Source: Porites lobata
Taxonomy: Eukaryota > Cnidaria > Anthozoa > Scleractinia > Poritidae
Length of the DNA stretch: 64,000 nucleotides
NCBI GenBank assembly: GCA_942486035.1
Contig: CALNXK010000042.1
Coordinates: 1,890,001-1,954,000 of the forward strand
Reading direction: 5' to 3'
The notes beneath the pieces are model-generated. The model ran no database searches, was not told the origin of the DNA, and saw only the letters and a program-made list of their open reading frames with translations. Shown here piece by piece: positions 22,827-31,439 of the stretch (position 1 is the stretch's first letter; the number at the start of each line of letters is the position of its first letter). The translations under genes were made by a program, and so were the position numbers.

Positions 22827-23870
22827 AGACAATTTTGAAACATCACGAGTGATATTTATGCTAAATATCACGTATAAATCATGCTATTATTTGTTTATAT
22901 TACTACCCGCAGAAAGTTTGTAATTCTCACATGTAGAATTTACTTTTTCAAATTACGCTGAAATACCACTGCTCTAAGCCAATAAAATTGCAGAAATTTC
23001 TCATATAGTAGTATAATTGCGAGAAATACAAAACCCTTCGAATTCATGACACTTTAGGAAATGCTCAAATAGCATCCCTGTATTGAGAGTGTATAAGTAG
23101 GAAATTGCCTTTTGAAAAGTCATCTCACTTGCCCTTGTCCTACACGATTTGCACCTCCAAAATTCAAAAGCTAAATCATCTCAAGAATGATTTAATTTGT
23201 GTTAAGGGTTTGCGATGGAAAACAGCGCACAGGTTACTCACAGTAAATTGGACGGGTGTCCCTGAAAGATTCCATGAAGTGGGCTGACGGTCTGCAAAGG
23301 ATAAAAGCTAGGAAGTGAGACAAATTATAGCCTGTTCCAAGCTTTTAAATAGTGGGGATGCGCAAACTTGAAAGGCACGAGAAAATACGAGCGCGTGATT
23401 TGGGAGAAGGGGTTGTACTTTCTCAATTTCGCGAACGCAACTCTTAGTCTCGGAGCCTGGAACAGGCCAGACATATTACAAATACATATCATTCAAAGTT
23501 TCAGTCAGTTAAGAATTATATAGACGCTTTAAACTATACCTACTTGATTGCTGTGACATTCGAAAGCTGACCGATAAGGTTTTTGCTTTTTTATCAAACT
23601 TTTTGGTTATTCAATGCCGGGCAAACGCATACGTCACTGTCAACCCTTCATTTTTCCACGTTACAGTAGACCATTATAGGTTCTTTATTTGGTCAGGGTC
23701 ACTAAAACTAACCCTTGATAGCCAATAACCTTTAACTCAGAAAAGATTCTTCAAAAAACAGCTTTGTTACCTTTACCTTTACGAGGAGCCACAATTATTT
23801 GTCCTGAGTAGATGCAAGTCTCTTGATTTTCGTCATCTTCATGAGAAACCCTTAGAACTTTAGATGACAT
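15087..23870 (-). CDS. Gene B: GLEBS-motif protein with Pol II CTD-like heptads
   Basis: Six exons join in frame (687 nt, 228 codons plus stop): 23777-23870, 23540-23566, 23242-23261, 17392-17484, 15463-15736 and 15087-15265, with intron phases 1,1,0,0,1. The N-terminus MSSKV plus an acidic DDENQ patch parallels gene A. Residues about 41-88 form a GLEBS-like motif: GTPVQFT, then FQTISLM, then SLKSIEELRFEDY. In Nup98 this motif docks RAE1/Gle2. Residues 109-143 are five CTD-type heptads: YSPQSPT, YSPTSPS, YSPVSPS, YSPCSPS, YYPTSPS. The C-terminus is Lys-rich (KKALDK, SSKLRKKN), so nuclear location is plausible (inference). Exon 2 is the weakest call. The third intron holds a gypsy element and LINE debris. 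Whether it is transcribed cannot be told from sequence. Confidence 0.72.
15463..15736 (-). CDS. Gene B exon 5 (ELRFEDY and CTD heptads)
   Basis: Acceptor TTTCCTCTGTAG and donor GTAACT; phase 0 in, 1 out, identical to gene A exon 5. Begins ELRFEDYKNK, completing the GLEBS motif. A Ser/Arg linker follows (TPSRSSSPNR), then five heptads, then a Ser/Thr/Tyr-rich end. The 15487-15768 minus frame is a shadow. Confidence 0.8.
16270..16600 (-). mobile_element. LINE 3' end fragment
   Basis: The block ATCATCCAAATAGCAAAGGC recurs at 24963-24982 at the 3' end of the larger minus-strand LINE. A short GACAA microsatellite (16281-16300) lies beside it. It lies between gene B exons 4 and 5, so it is intronic. 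Confidence 0.5.
16575..16800 (+). mobile_element. pogo/Tigger-like end
   Basis: Repeated CTCGATAACTCGAACC-type units at 16595-16645, 16690-16715 and 16760-16785 are typical of Tigger-like termini and their internal copies. No transposase frame. Intronic in gene B. Confidence 0.45.
17392..17484 (-). CDS. Gene B exon 4 (GLEBS core)
   Basis: 93 nt, phase 0 on both sides, between acceptor TTGTTTTATAAG and donor GTATGT. Encodes VTEKLL through FQTISLMGTYSLKSIE. The last 16 residues align with gene A LQSLTLMDFYSNKSFE. Confidence 0.75.
17724..17823 (-). repeat. 3' LTR, partial
   Basis: Shares about 95% with the last 100 bp of the 5' LTR. The expected first 70 bp are absent or replaced and no polypurine tract is visible, so a deletion at the pol/LTR junction is likely. 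Confidence 0.7.
17919..18634 (-). pseudogene. pol: Integrase core, frameshifted
   Basis: The frame entering from RT continues to a region with DLFEFKG, the first catalytic Asp area. It is then lost by a frameshift near 18530. The next frame (18548 to 17919) carries LTTDNGPRY (second Asp) and SNGSAERMV (the Glu). It ends at 17919 close to the truncated 3' LTR. Confidence 0.75.
18635..20377 (-). pseudogene. pol: Reverse transcriptase, RNase H, integrase zinc finger
   Basis: RT fingers (LRVCLDP), motif A (TIVDAKKGYW) and the IADDTF catalytic motif are followed by RNase H (ETDVSLKGLGA, NIEREAL, IDHKPLE) and the integrase HHCC finger (GHLG...CATCQ). One in-frame TGA at 19964-19966 interrupts RT just before the KRLQFG block; it is consistent with CGA to TGA decay. 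The frame ends at a second stop, 18635-18637. Confidence 0.85.
20440..20826 (-). pseudogene. pol: Retroviral-type aspartic protease
   Basis: An open 128-codon frame with active-site motif KIDTGAETNVIP and the later AMLGCKTC block matching the usual hydrophobic-hydrophobic-Gly flap partner. The frame itself is intact but belongs to a dead polyprotein. Confidence 0.75.
20840..21739 (-). pseudogene. gag: Gag, frameshifted
   Basis: Coding remnants lie in three frames. A capsid-like stretch includes FKRFRQKCELLFNG (21467-21652) and EEQNKLDEYWTRFEEHVKP (21309-21512). A later stretch begins ELHDELLKDALVFGI (21271 downward). A CCHC zinc knuckle, C-x2-C-x4-H-x4-C, is encoded at 20910-20951 but out of frame with the upstream ORF. 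The frame breaks rule out a working Gag. Confidence 0.7.
21722..21739 (-). promoter_or_regulatory. Primer-binding site, tRNA-Leu(CAA)
   Basis: Minus strand TGGTGTCAGAAGTGGGAT sits directly beside the 5' LTR. It is complementary to the 3' terminus of metazoan tRNA-Leu(CAA), including the CCA tail. Confidence 0.75.
21740..21909 (-). repeat. 5' LTR of gypsy element
   Basis: 170 bp, beginning TGTAAC and ending TTTACA on the minus strand, with an AATAAA polyadenylation signal (GGCTGAATAAACTAC). Its last 100 bp match 17724-17823 closely. Confidence 0.8.
22080..22690 (-). mobile_element. LINE 3' end (CR1-like), decayed
   Basis: Minus-strand remnants such as HRREYLTVVECYKIMFGG, NDYFEYCRSTNTRANHPY and KKAFKKWM correspond to the C-terminal end of CR1-type reverse transcriptase ORFs. 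The copy ends in an AT-rich TTATTATCATTATTATT tail at 22080-22105. It is 5'-truncated, with frameshifts, and lies within intron 3 of gene B. Confidence 0.65.
22730..22888. repeat. Palindromic foldback repeat
   Basis: AATAGCATGATTTGTA at the left is mirrored by TATAAATCATGCTATT at the right. Intermediate blocks (ATAAATACTACGAGT against ACTCGTGATATTTAT) also pair. MITE-like, intronic in gene B. Confidence 0.6.
23242..23261 (-). CDS. Gene B exon 3 (20-nt microexon)
   Basis: Acceptor ATCTTTCAG and strong donor GTGAGT. Phase 1 to phase 0 as in gene A exon 3. Encodes GTPVQFT, equivalent to gene A GTHVPFQ and to the Gly-Thr...Phe start of the Nup98 GLEBS motif. Confidence 0.65.
23331..23466. mobile_element. 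Short MITE, CCTGTTCCA termini
   Basis: 136 bp with inverted ends CCTGTTCCA and TGGAACAGG. Located in intron 2 of gene B. Confidence 0.5.
23540..23566 (-). CDS. Gene B exon 2 (27-nt microexon, tentative)
   Basis: Acceptor CGGTCAG and donor GTATAG. Phase 1 in and out matches gene A exon 2. Encodes FECHSNQV. There is no sequence similarity to the gene A exon beyond phase and position, so this is the least certain exon. Confidence 0.4.
   Translation of the reverse strand, partial: LSNVTAIK
23777..23870 (-). CDS. Gene B exon 1
   Basis: Starts at ATG 23870 (MSSKV), two bases after a 3' splice site (TATTCTCAG, exon edge 23872), so a 5' UTR exon is expected upstream. It ends before GTAAAG. A second donor (GTAACA) six bases downstream would add two codons in the same phase. 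Encodes 31 residues with EDDENQETCIYSG, aligning with gene A exon 1 DDDSQDTLLYTG. Confidence 0.7.
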
Positions 23871-23939
23871 ACCTGAGAATAAATATGGAAGACAAAAACA
23901 AAACCAAATTAAATGAGAAATACACTGACCCGTAATCAA

Positions 23940-24945
23940 GCATCAAGGACGTTGAGTCAGCGAACGTACCCTGCTAGTATGGTCTCTTTTTGAGCCAGCA
24001 AATCCTGAAGCGAACGCCCACCTACTGAATCTGGCGCGAAACCCAACACGAGAGCCTGGCGCATGGCCGCAGGCTTAAGTAGATGTCGCTGATACAGTGT
24101 GTATATAAGTAAATAGTACAAATCTTTCTTTATCTTTAATCAACTAATTGCCAAATAACCTAGCTAATCGTGGCAATGGCTGGTCAGCTGGCTAGGCAGT
24201 AGGTGACGACAGATAGGTTTTGGCTGTGGACTTAAACACGGGCAAAGACGGAGCCGTACGTAACAGCAGTAGATGGAAGAAAGTTTCACACAGGAATACA
24301 TCGGCCAAAAAAAGAGTACTTGTAGGCATCAAGAAAAGCGGGTAAAAAGATAAATGTCATACTATGGTACTTCCAGATACAGGAGATGTTAAGAGATAAC
24401 TCACTAGGAAAGGGCAAAGGGACTAAATTATACTGGATATTAGAAAAAAGTAAAATATCAATTTCATGTTCTCCGCTCTTGCGGTGATGACCGGTTACGT
24501 CTGTTAATTAAGGAAGACACACTTGTGGATTTAGAACATTTAGATTCAACAAAAAAAGATTAAGCATAGAGGTGTTCCATTTTCAACTTTCCACAGGACA
24601 CAAATCAAAGTGTGTAAGTCAACCACACAGCCCGTCGTTCTGTAGTCAGGTGGTAGATGTCAGAGAAGACTCCTTGTAGCGAAATTGTACCAATTTAAGT
24701 TTTACCAGGAGCCATAATTGGGGAAGCAGACCGTAACTGGATACTTTTTTCAGTCTTAAATGGGGTTGGTTCCATCGAAATAGGCAAGGTACTATTTTTA
24801 GCTCAAATTGCGTTATCTCGTGTGTCACGCGCGCGCATTTTTTGCACGGAAAGAGCGAGCACATGTGCATGTCAGCTTTGATTTTCATAGTTCAGAAAGG
24901 GTTTGTGTTCAGTAAGGGTTCGTGTTCTAAAAATAGTAACATCAA
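23940..24945. other. Upstream of gene B, no exon identified
   Basis: Would contain the promoter and 5' UTR exon of gene B. No core-promoter motif stands out. The 80-codon minus frame at 24646-24888 has no supporting signal. Confidence 0.35.
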
Positions 24946-27665
24946 GTAGAGAGCGCGTTGGGATCATCCAAATAGCAAAGGCTAATCTAGTGGACGATCC
25001 CAAAATACTACAATTACACACAAAATTTAGAATATATTATTTTTATAAAAAGTCTTTCTTCTGGAGCTAAGGCAGACAATTAATAAATATAGCAATTAAG
25101 CTCTGAATTCTTCAGAACTTTACGGAACAGTCTAAGAGAAGCTGATCTAGCAATACTAGGAAGCAAGGAATTCCGAAGTCGAGAACCAGTGTTTTTTAGG
25201 AAGCGCAAGCCATATTGGGTAGTGTTAACTGAGGTTTCGTAAAGATTTCAATAACATGATTGGCGTGTTGAATAGGAATGACCAGTTGATGTGAATTTGA
25301 AATAGTCACTAAAACACAGGGGGAACAGTCTACCTGACCACTGATAAACAAAGGAGAGTACCTTTAAGTTACTGATATCATTTAGGTTAAGTAAGTTGAG
25401 AAATTTAAGTAGAGGCTTTGAATGGGATCTAGGTTCAGAGAAAGATATTATCCTGATTGCTTTTTTCTGAATAATAAATAATGGTGTTAAAAACGAGGGG
25501 AATGTTAAACCCCAAACATGGACACCATAAGTGAGGAAATATCGCATAACAAGAATATCACAATCGACAAAATGTCTCACTTTAGACAAAACACCCACAG
25601 TTTTGGATAATCTGAAGCAAAGCTCATTAATGTCTTTTTTCTATGTTAAGTTGGAATCAAATGTTATGCCAAGGTACTTAGCAGAGGCAACTTTTTAATA
25701 GTTGTTTCATCAATTTCAACGGAAAATAACTGATTAGGTTTAAGCTCACTAGAATGAAAAAGGAAGAAATTAGTTTTAGAGACACTGAGTGCTTATCTAT
25801 AAACTTTCATCCATTCGGCAACATATTTAAGTTCCCGATTTAAGGTTGATTCAGAGTGACTGAGGCTCTTGCTAGAAAAATAGAGGTTAGTATCATCAGC
25901 AAATAAATGAAATTTTAACAAGCCAAAAGTATTAGGCACGTCATTTTACATATAATAAGAATAAACGAGGTCCTAGAATAGATCTTTGTGGAACACCATA
26001 ACTGTCACAGGTAAAGAGAGTGAATTATGGCCTTCTATCTGTTACACGAGTTGGTTGGAAGATATAAGGCAACAGGAAATTAGAGTTCATCATTTTCAAG
26101 AAATTTTCAGAAGCAGGATGATTCACACAGTTCAGGAGGTTAATATTAAAGTCACCAAGAATAAATATGTTCTTACTTTCTTTTGTTAAGTTATGCAAAA
26201 TGGTCTCAATATGTTCAGTGAATCGTTCTGGAGAAGGGGAAGGGTGCCTTTAGGCACAACAGCACAAAATACTTTTTGATTAAATATTCTTAATCTCAAC
26301 CCAAACAGTTTCAAATTCCTCATCAGTTACACTAAGATTAGTTCTTTAGACAGCATTCAGAGATTTGCTGGTAGTAGAGAGCAACACCACCTGAAGCTCA
26401 ACTACTGGGTGTCCCAAAAGTTTGTCTACTTTATAAGTCTGTAACGCAGTACGATTGGACTTGATCAGCATATAATTTTAAAAAAAGTTGTGACTTTCAA
26501 TCTAATTTAATATTTCATACTACTCTTGTGCCATCTTTTGACTCGAAATTCAATCTGTGTAATTTCGCCCCAAAGGTGCGCTGTACGAGTAAATCTTGTA
26601 GCCCGAAATACTCGAACTCCTTACTTGTTATTTGTGAATATCCTAAAAGATAAACCCTCTCAACGAAAAAACACTCAGCTACGTGCGAGCAGAAGCATGT
26701 ATTTCTATCTACTGGCTTATCAGTTAAAGAAATTCCTAAAAAAATGGAAAAATCCGGATGTTGGGTGGTAAGATGGTCATAAAGAAATGGAGGTTTTACA
26801 GACAAGAAACGAGGGGAAAGACCGAAAATCCTGAATAAAACTGCTGAAATAGTTTTAAAGAAGGCTAGGTACAAAAGAGGAAACCGGACGAGGTAGCTCT
26901 TATAATTAACAGTTAGCAAGTTAAGTCTGAAGCATGTTCATGAAAAGTAAAGTTTGGAAAAAAAAAAAAATCTTTACTTCCGGCCAGAGCCGTCCGCCAA
27001 GCAACGTTCAGCTCGTCGTAAAATTGGTAAAGAAGGGCAAAAGCCTTACTATGGAAAGGGGCCGCAATGATCATCTTTTCTTGGATCAATGCCCAGAATA
27101 TATTGTTCCAGCTGCCTTATCTAAAAAATGATATTGTTTGGGGGTATAAGATTCTCCTGCATACTAGGTGATAAAAAAAGCTCAAAATGAATCATCTGGG
27201 GCTCTACACGCTACACCGCTTATCTCACTTGATGCCGCAACGGCTACAGGGTGTGATTTTAAAAAAAAGAGGACATGCCCGTAACTGAACTTCTGAACAC
27301 AAGTACTCGAAAGAGTAATAATTATATTTTAGAAATTTCACGTAAAAATAAAAGTTTTGATCAAAAGTTATAGCGCATGAAATTAGAGGAACGAACTTTT
27401 GGGACACCCTGTCGAGAGCTGCGTATACAAATTATAAACATGCAAGGCATTATTAATTTTAAATCCAGTTGAAACATTCTCTCTTGTTTCAGTGACTCCA
27501 GTGACTTGGAAGGGGAAATCTAATAAATGAGCAGTAGTACGCAAGTCATCCAGATGAGCATCTAAGCTGTTTAAGTTGACATAAGACAAGGAGAAAAATG
27601 ATTTATCAGAAGATAAAGTTATGTTTTCAATGTCATGAAGATAATGATACTTAGAGTTTATAGGA
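24946..27665 (-). mobile_element. LINE (CR1-like) split by a mariner-like insertion
   Basis: Reading on the minus strand: endonuclease start (27383-27660, NLNSLDAHLDDLRTTAHLLD and GVTETREN), then an interruption (26405-27411), then endonuclease GDFNINLLN (about 26130-26160). Next come the RT block GVPQRSILGPRLFL (about 25960-26000), the catalytic HLFADDTNLYF (25888-25920) and the C-terminal ORF 25248-25598 (YGVHVWGLTFP). The 3' end is near 24960. Numerous frame breaks; inactive. Confidence 0.75.
26405..27411. mobile_element. mariner-like DNA transposon relic
   Basis: Terminal repeats GGGTGTCCCAAAAGTTTGT (from 26407) and its near-complement ending at 27409. An ancestral CAGGGTGTCCC terminus flanked by TA is likely (left TA kept, right TC). 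It sits inside the LINE. Interior frames (26515-26919 minus, 26526-26771 plus) show no intact DDE transposase. Confidence 0.7.
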
Positions 27666-27692
27666 TTTGGTATGTTATTTTGAGCGTCGCCG

Positions 27693-27790
27693 AGACAGAA
27701 TAATCGAGTTCGCTTGTTTTGATTCAAAGTTGCAATAGGTACGCAATACGTGCGAACGTAAACAAGCCAAGCGACGCGAATGTCTGCCGC
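27693..27790 (+). repeat. Dispersed repeat shared with 5474-5566
   Basis: About 95 bp including GCAATAGGTACGCAATACGTGC and ATGTCTGCCG, diverged from the copy near 5500. Confidence 0.55.
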
Positions 27791-27898
27791 GCGCTGTGTC
27801 ACAACACAGCATTTATTTTCGTTACATACATATGTCCCACAGATAACGCACGGCAAACAATTCGGCAATAGACAAACAAACTTTTTGGAAAAAAACAA

Positions 27899-28346
27899 GG
27901 TACACTAAGTGAAACAAACTACTAAATAATTTAAATTTTCCCTTTGGAAAAAAATCGTCCTCCCACACACAGTGTGAATGGTTTGGCTTATTGCCAAGAG
28001 TATGACAATATTTTTGCTCTCAGCTCCAAACTTAAGATGTCACGCAAAATTCCATGATGTCGGGCATGAGATAATTAAGGGTAATATTGAATGATACATA
28101 ATTTCATTACATATTTTCCGAAAGGAGGTGATTTCTTAAAATCTTATTGAACAAAATGACCTCGTAAACAAGTTGCATTCTTTCAAGGTTGAACCGTAAA
28201 AAGGGCAGAGACCAACATCTTCAAGTGCAAACCCGCGTTCTATTTTTAAAAAACCCTCGGGTTAATTATATTAAGTCTTACTTCTCTCATACACGAACCA
28301 CGAAAGCGGCAAATTCCAAAGCTTTCACGTGCAAACTGCATGACAA
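27899..28346. other. No supported feature
   Basis: AT-rich, no paired splice sites or repeat partner recognised. Confidence 0.35.
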
Positions 28347-29144
28347 TAGAGGATGTTAGCATCGACAACGAGTACGAGTTCTAGAACGAGATCATCGATT
28401 TTGCGTACTGCGCATCCGTTCTGCGCATCTCCACGTTTTCAAGTCGTCCTGTCAAGTTGCACGACGACGAGTTCTCACCAAAAACTCGAAGTGGGTAGAA
28501 CGACTGGGAAGAGCTGGTTTTCGAAGATAAATTCCGATCGTTTAATGCAGTTTCTTTTCGTTTCTAGCCTCTCTTTATCATCTTGAACATTCCTTATACT
28601 ATGTCATATGTAAAATACTGCTTTTGAAGTCGAGGAAAAGCAACCGAACGCGATATTTCCTACACAGAGTAAATTTGCATTTACCCGGGAAAGTTTCATG
28701 TCTCTCCACAGGCCTCACAGGCTCACGAAATAACAAATAACCCCGAAAATGGCCATTATTTGGTCGAAAATATCCCAAAAGTCGAAGATATCAATAAAGA
28801 ATACTTACTTCTTTATCGAGTGTGGTTGTGTTGAATTTGATGGGTATTAGCGTGTTTTAAGACCGCGACTAACCATCCTTCGAGTTACCTTGAAAACTCG
28901 ATTTTCCTTTGAAAACTGGAGGATGGACCGTCGGGCTCTCAAAACACGCTAATACTCATCAAATTCAACACAAGAACCACACTGGATAAGGAGCCCAGTC
29001 ATGCGGAATCCCATAATTTTATTTTCTATAATCTCGAACTCGGTGTCATCGCTAACATAGAAAGCTGAGAAAACGACTTCGAGTACGAGTACGGCTTGAA
29101 GTCGTTCTCGTACTCGTACTCGTTGTTGAGGCTAACATCCTCTA
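28347..29144. mobile_element. TA-flanked MITE with a nested palindrome
   Basis: Outer inverted repeats TAGAGGATGTTAGCATCGAC and a complement ending GCTAACATCCTCTA, with TA at both edges, fit Tc1/mariner-type insertion. Subterminal runs of GAGTACGAGT occur at both ends. A second, internal palindrome lies at 28811-28991 (arms around GTTGAATTTGATGGGTATTA). No transposase. Confidence 0.7.
28811..28991. repeat. Long internal palindrome
   Basis: About 60-bp arms with GTGTTGAATTTGATG and ATTAGCGTGTTTT and their complements. It is probably a separate foldback element inserted in, or derived from, the enclosing MITE. Confidence 0.7.
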
Positions 29145-29264
29145 ATACAACTCACAGTCAGGGCCTGATCACATGAGCCGGGGAAGCAATGCGCATGAAC
29201 AGTGTGTTACCCGCTGTCCTGTTCCTGGCTTGGATCATTCGCCCGGCGGCCCGGCAAGCGTGAT

Positions 29265-29508
29265 TAGAGAGATTAAGATTCACGCGTACGCCAAACGGCA
29301 AACGTCAGATTCAAGTTGAGAATCCCTCAGAATAGAAAATAAGCAGATGAAAACTGTCCAAACCAATTCTTATGTATAAAACTGGCGTGAAACTACTTAT
29401 TTTTTAGTTGAAGAAACAAACAGTTAACGACAATTAAGGGAAAAACTTGGTCACTTGGCATAAATTCACGTTTGCCGTTTGGCGTAAACGTGAATCTTAA
29501 TCTCTCTA
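29265..29508. mobile_element. TA-flanked MITE, GAGAGATTAAGATTCACG ends
   Basis: 244 bp. Left TAGAGAGATTAAGATTCACG is mirrored by CGTGAATCTTAATCTCTCTA at the right; the arms continue through GCCAAACGGCAAACGT. TA target site at both ends suggests a Tc1/mariner-derived MITE. Related interior sequence occurs near 15955-16010. Confidence 0.75.
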
Positions 29509-30184
29509 TTACTTGGAAAATATCCATCCGGGATCCCGGCATCACAATAATGGGATCCCAGCAAAACGCGCGCGGGCTGGCTGGCTCGTTTGTCATATAA
29601 TTGCAAAGCTGATTTCGTTGCGTTTAACTAAGGTGCCGGGATCTCTGAAAGCGAGCCAGACCGGCTCGTGTAGTCACGTCCTTAGTTCTATAGCATGAGC
29701 TGATGTTAATAAACCAATAGTTTGGATGACCCTTATGCCAATCGGTGCACACGTATTGCTATACTAGGAACAAACATATCTCTGTCCTTGTCACACAATA
29801 TTCAACATATGATTGACTGAGTCTTATATGCACCAAGTAACTGTAGATATCAATCCAAAGTTAACAAGAAAAAAAAGATAAACAGTAAATTCTGGTTGTT
29901 CTATTACAAGGCATCTTTCTCTTTTGATATTTCTAGACACCACAAAGGCCTATTCATCATATTATCACATGCTCATCATGCGCATGTTCTCCCCTTTATA
30001 CCGTCACTATCCATTCCCTGCCAATTTTCTCAGGGCTTTATGATTCAATCACAACACTGTTTTTTTCCTCCCACTCTCCCATTCGACTGGAACCTTTTTT
30101 TGCTCTCTTTTTTACTCCTTACTTTTACTGCATTAGACTAACTCTATATTTGTATTTTTAAAATTTATCATTGACAATACAACA
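29509..30184. other. No supported feature
   Basis: Plus frame 29896-30141 is pyrimidine-rich without splice context. No repeats recognised. Confidence 0.35.
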
Positions 30185-30235
30185 GTATTATACTGGGCCG
30201 GGTTGTTCGAAGCTGGGTTAAAACGACCAAGGGTC
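30185..30235 (+). repeat. Short interspersed repeat start
   Basis: GGGCCGGGTTGTTCGAAGC followed by GGGTTAA is a motif I associate with abundant coral SINE/MITE families. Only the first 50 bases are recognisable here. Confidence 0.3.
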
Positions 30236-30734
30236 AGTGCGAAATTTGAACACACATATGAGACTTTAAAAAGCAAATCCAGTTTAATTCTCTGTGGTAT
30301 TTTTTCGTTCGGTTTACTGCATAGAACTGTACTGAATGCAAAAGCTTCTTGAACAGTCTGCCGTCAAGGGTACTTGAGTCAAGAGACCCAAAGACATTTT
30401 GCTGTGTGAAGCTACTTTTGATCACTTTTCCAAGGAGTTACCCGTAATGCCAATACTGATTTTTCTTTTTTTACTATTATTGATATATGTTTTCATTTTC
30501 CCATTTCCACTGTGCCACAGTGAAAGGTAATTCCTTTGTCGATTATCAGTGTAGATTTGATGAGATTTTAGTTTTAACACACAAGAGCTGTCACCAAAAT
30601 GTGTTTTTTAGACAAAAATTCTTAAGTAAAGGAGTCTATTTTGCTAAACTAACAGTAGTCAATGAATTATTATTATAGCTTTGATACAGTAATAAACGGC
30701 AAGACATACGAATTGAAAACTATTTAGATGTATT

Positions 30735-30803
30735 TAACTTTTTAATGTTCGTATCATTCGGTCCATGCGGTTTTCTTGGCTCGTTGCAATCTCACATACT
30801 GAT
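30735..30803 (-). other. Possible gene C last exon
   Basis: Acceptor GATATGTTACAG (exon edge 30803). The open phase reads SVCEIATSQENRMDRMI and runs to TAA, but joining to exon 3 gives TG+A, a stop at the first codon. Either the stop is real and this is 3' UTR, or the model is off by one site. Confidence 0.3.
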
Positions 30804-30996
30804 CTGTAACATATCAAAGGTAAAAAGTGAAACATTAGGATGTGATCAGAGCTTTAATACAGCTTTAATAACAAAATAAAATTATAATGTTTTCAACTTG
30901 CAACACTACACAAAAAAATACACTTGGGATTCGATTCTGCTCACAATAAAACGAATAACACAAAGGTCACAAAGAGTAATTACTGCGAGTACTTAC

Positions 30997-31439
30997 CAGC
31001 TAGAATTTATGTTTCTCCCTTTTTCCTCCAACATTTCACTGAGAATCACTTCGCATCTTCTGTTCCCGTTCTGGAAGATTATACTTCCATTTAAGAACTG
31101 AGGCATGCACAGAACAACCGGAACCTCAGAATTTCTGCGGTCGAGATTTTGATGTCCCCAGAGTCTACCCTGGCGTTGCCCCGCTGACCAAAAAGCCAGA
31201 ATACTCTGGGTACGAGAGATTACAATGTCGGCAAACAAAGAAGTCTGTATCGTGAAAATGGGGAGATCTGTGTATGAGGAGTAAAGAGCAGGACAGGGAT
31301 TTACTAAATCAATAAACTTCAAAAAACAAGGACGAATATCCTGTTTATCGTCAACGTTGGAGCTTTTCGGAGATCTAATCAGCCTAAACTTGATTGAAAT
31401 GAAATTAAAGAATCTCTGTCCACCAGTGGAAGGCAGAAT
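30997..31439 (-). CDS. Gene C exon 3
   Basis: Acceptor GTTATTGTTTAG and strong donor GTAAGT. 147 codons open from phase 0, leaving TG at the end. Mixed hydrophobic/charged composition typical of a folded domain; no known motif seen. Confidence 0.5.

Noticed and set aside
27383..27898. 171-codon minus ORF as a host gene
   Set aside because: Its C-terminal two-thirds is LINE endonuclease and its end reads into the mariner-like TIR.
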